Source of the DNA: Alligator mississippiensis
Lineage: Eukaryota > Chordata > Crocodylia > Alligatoridae
Assembly (NCBI RefSeq): GCF_030867095.1
Contig: NC_081837.1
Location: forward strand, 15,146,501-15,210,500
Length of the DNA: 64,000 nucleotides
Direction: 5' to 3'
The number at the start of each line of letters is the position of its first letter. Positions within the stretch are counted from its first letter, which is position 1. The position numbers and the translations under genes were made by a program. This document shows, piece after piece, positions 58,411-64,000 of this stretch. The notes beneath the pieces are model-generated. The model saw only the letters and a program-made list of their open reading frames with translations, did not search any database and was not told the DNA's origin.

Positions 58411-60719
58411 TGTCTGGTTTCACGAGATCCCTTTTAGACACTGATTGCAAACATACATATCTTGAATGTCATAAAGTTTAAAAATAAAATTGAACTTTCT
58501 GAATTCTGACTACCTCCCCATTTCTTTTCCTTCTCTTGCCTCATCCCTCTGTTCAGTTCTTGGCTTTCTATTTTTGGAGTGAGACTTCTCTGTCCTGATT
58601 TTTTTTTTTTCTGTCAATACTTGCTTTTTTTCTTCTCATGGATGAGCGGAGCTTTATTGGCAGAAAAAGGGAATAGAGCCCAAAAGAAGCAGTGGCAGCA
58701 AATGCTGGCAGCAAGACGTGCACACCAGATAAAGAACACTGCTTGCCCTTAGCATTGGCTTCACTCATTCAGTTTTGCCACTAGCCTGACCAAACTGCTT
58801 AGGCTTTTTGCAGGAGTTGTACATGAATCCTACGAAGCCCCTGTCTGGTCCAGCATTGGTTGATAAGTTATCTGTTGCTACCTCTTTCAGTTAAATGCTT
58901 TATTAAGAGATCTTTTAAGTCCTCTTTTTTATGTCTTTATGTTTTAAATTCTGAACAGAATAATATTCAAAGAGAAGATTGTTCAGGGGAAGTCAAGAAT
59001 ACAAAAAATAAAAGAACTTTCAGACTGTGTGTTTGTACTGGCCCTGATTAAAAGTATGGTGTTGAAATGTCTGAAACAGTATATGAAAGTGACTTTGAAA
59101 AAGCTTCTCTCTTGAAGAAAAAAAAAGAAGAAGAAAGCTTAGGAAGGATGTTTGACTTAGCTTTATTAGTTTGTTTGTTGGGGTAATTAATATAGACTCC
59201 CAATGGTATTTATGTAAATTATTGTTATTGTTAAATATTTCGATTTATATCCCATCCCATCCAAAAATGGTCCAGGATGGCTCACAATAAATTAGACAGC
59301 CCACAAGATAAGAAACATGGCTGATTTTTTTGTGAGTTTGGGTTTGCTGGTAGTGTGTATGGATTTGGCTGTTAGTATGTATGTGTGGTTATAGGTATAT
59401 GTTTGTATACCTAGCCCTTTGAAGCTTCATACCTAGAAAAATAGCAATAATGAGGAGGAAGGGGGTGGCGAGGGGTTACCTGGTTCTAGATGGCTGGTAA
59501 AACAAAGTTTCTTAAAAACTGGCATAAAAAGTCCTGTTCTGGGTCAGATACCCAATAATCTAAGAACTGACAAATCTGAGTACTGTACCCACTAAGCATC
59601 TATGCAGATGATAGGTATTCTCATTTCAAATTCATTGTTTCAGACTTTCTTTGTAATGATTTGCTCTAAATAAATGCATGTTCTAAGGAAATAATGAACT
59701 GAGCTAAACTCAGCCAAGATGGTCACAGTAAATTACAAAGGGAATGCAAACCAAAATCCTGGTCCAGAGGGGAGGGGAACATGGGTTCCCATCCCAAGAA
59801 AGATTCTGGCTAGAGGTGAGACCTACGCAGGCGGTGGAGGTGAACTTATAAAACTGAAACCGTGACATGCAGTTCATTAAACCTTGATGGCCTGGAGCAA
59901 GACACCCTCACTAACAGCTTCTTCCTACAAAAGTTCAAAGCAACTATTTGTATCAGTAATATGCCTGTAGCTCGAACACAATCATAAAAGGAGCTGGAGA
60001 CAAGCCTTGCTAGAAAGCCAATAAACTCTTCTCCAGAAACTGATGTATGCATGATATTGCTCTCAAGTAATAGCTTTTAAGAAAGAAGAGCTATAACAGT
60101 GGGATACATTACAAGCATTTCTACAGTTCCTGCTTCTATTCTGACCCATTACGTCTGTTTTTTCATATTCCCTATTAAAAAAAAATTAGCACGGCTTCTG
60201 TCTTAAATTATCTCCACTTTAGCTAATTGATGTTAGAATTAAATAGCCAAGCACAGTATTTTGGTTTTGGAGCATCTGTATGAAATAAAAAAGCTGACCA
60301 GAAAGACTGTAGCTTTGTCAACAAATGAAGCAAGACAGTTGGATTTCCAAGAGAGTGATAATCCTTGCTTAGCTTTCACTTTCAGAACAAGACAGATGCA
60401 TTTAAAAAAAAAAGTTTTAATTGAGTTTGTGGTACATATCATAGGAAAAAGATGGCTGTCTTTCACAACACACCAAACAGAGGGAGCCTGAGTGTAACCA
60501 AAACAAATCAAACAATGAGGTCCCCAAGAAACCAATAATTTCAATATAGCAGAGGACAATAAAATACATTTTAAAAACATCTTTCCCTTACCCAGAGAAT
60601 GCAAGACGTTTTCCCTTTCATAGTCTCTGTGTTAGGGCAAAATTATCTAGCTGGAATGGGATTCAAAATTTTTTCCCTCCCAGAGAGGCACCTAAGCATT
60701 GTCACCAACAACAAGCCTA
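58411..60719. other. AT-rich DNA, little recognised
   Basis: 59225-59300 (atttatatcccatcccatcc) is a dispersed sauropsid repeat phrase. A 121-codon minus frame and an overlapping 76-codon plus frame (60239-60604) lack splice context or a known domain. Confidence 0.4.
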
Positions 60720-61385
60720 CCAGACTTACTCAAATACAAGATGCCCCCCCCCCCCCCCCAATAATAAGATTCTACACACAGAAAATGTATAAGTTTATTA
60801 TAATTTTCCATGTGTGGAATCTAATTATTGGAGGATCATCTTAAATGTCTCCCTCCCCGCTACTACAGGTGGTGGGGAAGAAAAGTGATGAGGAGGCAGT
60901 AGTGGGGCAGGTGTTTGAGAACAGACAGTGGGAGAGGCAGTAGGGGGCAGGTGATAGGGGGCAGACAGTGACGGAGGCAGGCAGCATATCCTCTGCTGCC
61001 CATCCCCCTCCCCCCACCACACCAGCCCCTCCGCCACAGCCTCAGGTTGTCCCAATTCCCGCTTTCCCTGTTCCCCCCTCCATAACACTTTTATCACTCA
61101 TAGCCTCAGGTCCCTGCCCCACCTCCTCCCATCTCTCCCCCTTCTGAAGTCTCTCTCCCCCTGCCTGCCCCTCAGCCCTCCACCCTGATCTGTGCTCTGA
61201 ACCAGCTTCTGTCCCTGCTGTAGCCCAGGGCATGAAGCATGGCTCCAGCCTGCCCCATGCCAGCAGTGTGGAGCTGACACTGCTATTCTAGCCTGGCCCC
61301 AGAGCAGCAGCAGCAGATCTCTGCCACTACTGCTACAGGGCTGGAACAGCAGTACCGGCTCCATACTGCTGCTGAGTAAATATGG
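60720..61385. repeat. Hairpin-headed repeat, copy 3
   Basis: Head gacttactcaaatacaagat, a C-run, then the hairpin aataataagattctacaca ... gtgtggaatctaattatt (60760-60832). Body GC-rich with unsupported frames. Same order as 11603-12250 and 48342-49022. A weak right end (gctgagtaaatat) lies near 61372. Confidence 0.65.
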
Positions 61386-62122
61386 GAGTTTTGTTGAAGT
61401 GGATGGAAAGGCTTGCTAGAATAAAGGTTGCAGTTTAGTCTATCTTGCCAGAACACAAGCCTGTAAAATGATATGCTCTTCAGATGCTGGAGAAAGGTGA
61501 GGAGATTTGGGGACATTAATATATAGATTTCACCAGAGACTTAATGCTCACATCTCAGTTCCAACCAGTTTCTACTGACATCCAAAAGCATATTTTCTCC
61601 AGGTAACAGCACAGCTGCCATAGACACATTACCCAAGTGCTTAAACACAGATTCCTAAAACTTTTGTTCTGCCTGGCCCATTCATTTAGCTTTTTCTGGA
61701 AAAGGATGAGAAACTTCTTAAGTGAGTCAATTAAGAACTAGTCAATTCCTTAATGTTTTCACAAACTAAATATATAGTTAATTAGCTGGGTCCACAAAGA
61801 CATATTAGAAGACACCTTCTTGAACTTTATCCAGTAACACACCTGGTCAGGGGACAGCTAAAGTTACTTGCATTCCTGGATTTACAGCCAAATCTTTTGG
61901 ATAACAGTTCATCTGAATTCAGCCTTCAGTCTCTTGAGGAGTCTTAAGCTGTGCATCTATTTTCTTTTGGGGAAAATCACTCTCAAACTATCCTTATAGC
62001 GTTTATCCACTGGCAAACTCTCCTTAACAAGATAAGTTCTAGAGTTATTTCTTGGCTAGGACAGATCTCAAACTGCAAACAGTACTCGCTCGGTCTCTCT
62101 CTCTTCATTCTTTCTTTCAGCA

Positions 62123-62271
62123 TTATGTGATAATTGACACCTCTTCCCTAGCTCTGCTTTCATTTAGCAAGTTGACAACGCTTTTGAAGTATTTTATAAA
62201 TTCCATCTGAACATCTTCAGGGTCTTCTTCCAGGCTGGACTGTATTAGTTTCAGTTTGTTCAGCGGTGCAG
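62123..62271 (-). CDS. Last coding exon of unidentified minus-strand gene
   Basis: On the minus strand a strong acceptor (tttttttgcttcacttcaaag) opens into two spare bases plus 48 codons and a TAA at 62125-62123. The frame reads APLNKLKLIQSSLEEDPED, then VQMEFIKYFKSVVNLLNES and RAREEVSIIT. The charged, probably helical sequence with no stops looks like a real C-terminus. The incoming phase is 1. The gene's other exons should lie to the right, mostly beyond the window. I do not recognise the family. Confidence 0.6.
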
Positions 62272-62735
62272 CTTTGAAGTGAAGCAAAAAAATAATTAGA
62301 TAGATTCATTTTGACAAAGAAATACACTTATAGTTTTGAGTTCATAGGACAGTTCACACTGAACAAGCCATTTGGAATCCTTTTCTGCACAACTGCTGAT
62401 GTCCAGCATGATAGATAATATTAAACATGTGATGCATCGTCACTATATAGTAATTCAGTTTAGCTCTTTGATGGACGAAATCCCTTCAGCCTTTGTTGTC
62501 AAGACTGACATTTTTGCTTTTGAGTTTTAGAAGAAAACTTTCCCTTTCCACTTTGGATAAGGAGCACTGATGGAAAATAATTATAATAAACATATTGGAC
62601 AGGTTAAGGAAAGTTTTGTTTGCTGTAATGCGGAAGTGATTCCTGAGACTCTTCCATTCCAGTCTGACAATTCTGTGCCATTTTTCGTGCATGCACTTAA
62701 CATTTTCCAGGATGACTATTTAGTTTTATTGTGCT

Positions 62736-63030
62736 ACTAGCAAATTGCCCGTCATGAATGATGGAGGGCGGGGAACCGAGCAGCACCACCCAGCATCCCG
62801 TGGGGGCGCTGCCACTGGAAGCCCCCCCTTCCCCTTCCTCTCTGCCAGCTGTTGCTTGAGGGGGAAGGGGAGGGGAGGCGACACAGCTCAGCGGCTCCCT
62901 TGCACCCTCTGGCTGTAACGCTCTGGGCCCTCACAGCCAATCGACACATGCCTTCTCGAAGGTACAGGCGCAGTTGGCCCAGAGCGTTATGGACAGACAG
63001 ACAAACAAAGGCTTTTATTATATTAGAATA
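62736..63030 (+). repeat. Dispersed repeat with gacagacaga-type tail, copy 2
   Basis: Head actagcaaattgcccgtcat and tail gacagacagacaaaggcttt followed by tattatattagaat match copy 1 at 13813-14291. The middle is shorter. Located just upstream (minus sense) of the exon at 62123-62271. Confidence 0.65.
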
Positions 63031-63449
63031 AACATTTATAGCCTTTCCGTAGAATACAGCAATCAACACTATCAGACCTCTATGATTCAGATAATGTCTT
63101 TTCCTCTACGTTCCTTAAAGTTAGTCATTGCTAGTGTCAGGTTTGAAACTCCTGTAGTAAAGCCAAGTTAAAAGGGGTTTTTTCTGAGAAGGTCTCTCTC
63201 TGTCTCATGCATGCAGTCATCTTCCTCCATCAGAAAAGCTGAGGGATGATTTGCTTCTCACAACGTGCAACTCAGAGCAATTCCTTTGGAATCAGTTATA
63301 GTGGGGTGAAACAAATTAAAAGAGGAGCATCACGTTGTTTCATTTGTAATTCATCTCCGTTTCCAGCTCCACGAAGCAAAGTATTCTCCTGAGGACCAAG
63401 TAGCCTCAAATAATTTTTATATAGAAGTATCTGCATTACCTTTAAACTA

Positions 63450-64000
63450 GCTTCGCCAGGGGATGGGGCCACAGGGGAAAATGATGACACTTCCCAGCCA
63501 CGACAGGTGACGAGCACAAAAAGTACCCAGGTAAGTGGCAGGGGTCCAGATAGTCCTGGGTTCAGGGGGGCAAAGCATACACCCACAGGAGCCCTTAAAT
63601 GCCTCTACACTAATGCACGTAGTATGGGGAACAAGCAGGAGGAACTTGCCCTCCTGCTAGCTAACACAAACCCGGACATAGTGGGGCTTACAAATGTGGT
63701 GGGATTCAACCCACGACTGGGCGGTAAACAGCAAGGGCTACAAACTGTACAGGAGGGATAGAACAGGGAGGAAAGGTGGGGGTGTGGTGCTCTACATCAA
63801 AGAGCAATAGACATCCTCAACAAACAGCACGGGGCTAGATGAGGGGCAGACTGAAGTGCTCTGGGTCAGAATACAACGGGGTCAGGGGGAAAGGGACTTA
63901 ACGGTGGGGGTCTACTACAGACCACACAACCAAGGGGAAGAGCTGGACCGGGAATTCTCAGGTCAGCTCACAGAGGCAGTTAAGTCAAGGGACGCAGTCA
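63450..64000 (+). mobile_element. CR1 LINE, start of ORF2 endonuclease
   Basis: Plus strand: the frame from about 63560 reads KCLYTNARSMGNKQEELA then NPDIVGLTNVVG, the N-terminal part of the CR1 apurinic-like endonuclease (usually DIVGLTE.W). A stop (63759) and frame changes follow, so it is not intact. It leaves the window at 64000, so the 3' part is unseen. Confidence 0.88.

Noticed and set aside
1-64000. tRNA, rRNA, CRISPR or prokaryotic features
   Set aside because: No cloverleaf with A/B boxes, rRNA text, or regular repeat-spacer array was seen; the repeats are eukaryotic transposons.

Overview
This is vertebrate nuclear DNA. It has no bacterial-style operons. Long AT-rich stretches carry one CpG island, and interspersed repeats make up much of the rest. 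CR1 LINEs with typical sauropsid 3' ends, older L3/CR1-like and MIR-like copies, and many short non-autonomous hAT transposons point to a sauropsid. A crocodilian is my best inference and a turtle the main alternative; no gene in the window fixes the species.

Gene content is low. (1) A CpG island at about 21.59-22.25 kb looks like the promoter of a minus-strand gene. Four candidate exons, all minus strand, join in compatible phase: a start exon (21847-21880), then 18946-18994, 18113-18349 and 17610-17664. A possible last exon lies at 16854-16904. The predicted protein is small, basic and Ser/Thr-rich near its N-terminus, and I do not recognise it. (2) At the right end, 62123-62271 (minus) looks like the last coding exon of a second unidentified minus-strand gene whose body lies beyond the right edge. 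The roughly 40 kb between the two genes appears intergenic. Nearly all other long open frames are GC-rich transposon interiors or LINE fragments.

Region by region: 0-2 kb, a CR1 split by a 1.65 kb TIR element; 5.2-6.3 kb, a hAT with TAGGGGTGCA-type ends; 7.3-8.7 kb, a hAT with CAGGGGTGGG ends; 9.0-9.7 kb, a retroelement remnant with a GIY-YIG-like reading frame; 12.5-14.4 kb, a hAT holding two other insertions; 17-22 kb, the gene above; 22.7-25.4 kb, an old LINE broken by a hAT; 26.4-28.4 kb, a second copy of the 0-2 kb insertion; 29.1-30.35 kb, a hAT with a perfect target duplication but no right TIR; 32-34.6 kb, LTR-like DNA and CR1 copies; 36.4-37.4 kb, a palindromic hAT with exact target duplications; 43.3-44.1 kb, a relative of it; 44.3-46.2 kb, the longest CR1; 46.2-47.6 kb, a hAT fragment beside LTR-like DNA; 50-53.1 kb, a CR1 and another LTR-like block; 54.8-56.6 kb, an old LINE split by a third member of the palindromic family; 60.7-61.4 kb, one of three hairpin-headed repeats; 63.45-64 kb, the start of a CR1 ORF2.

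The most interesting features are the uncharacterised gene model, the palindromic hAT family with clean 8-bp duplications, and a GC-rich interior carrying a splice-donor-like site that is shared by elements with different ends.
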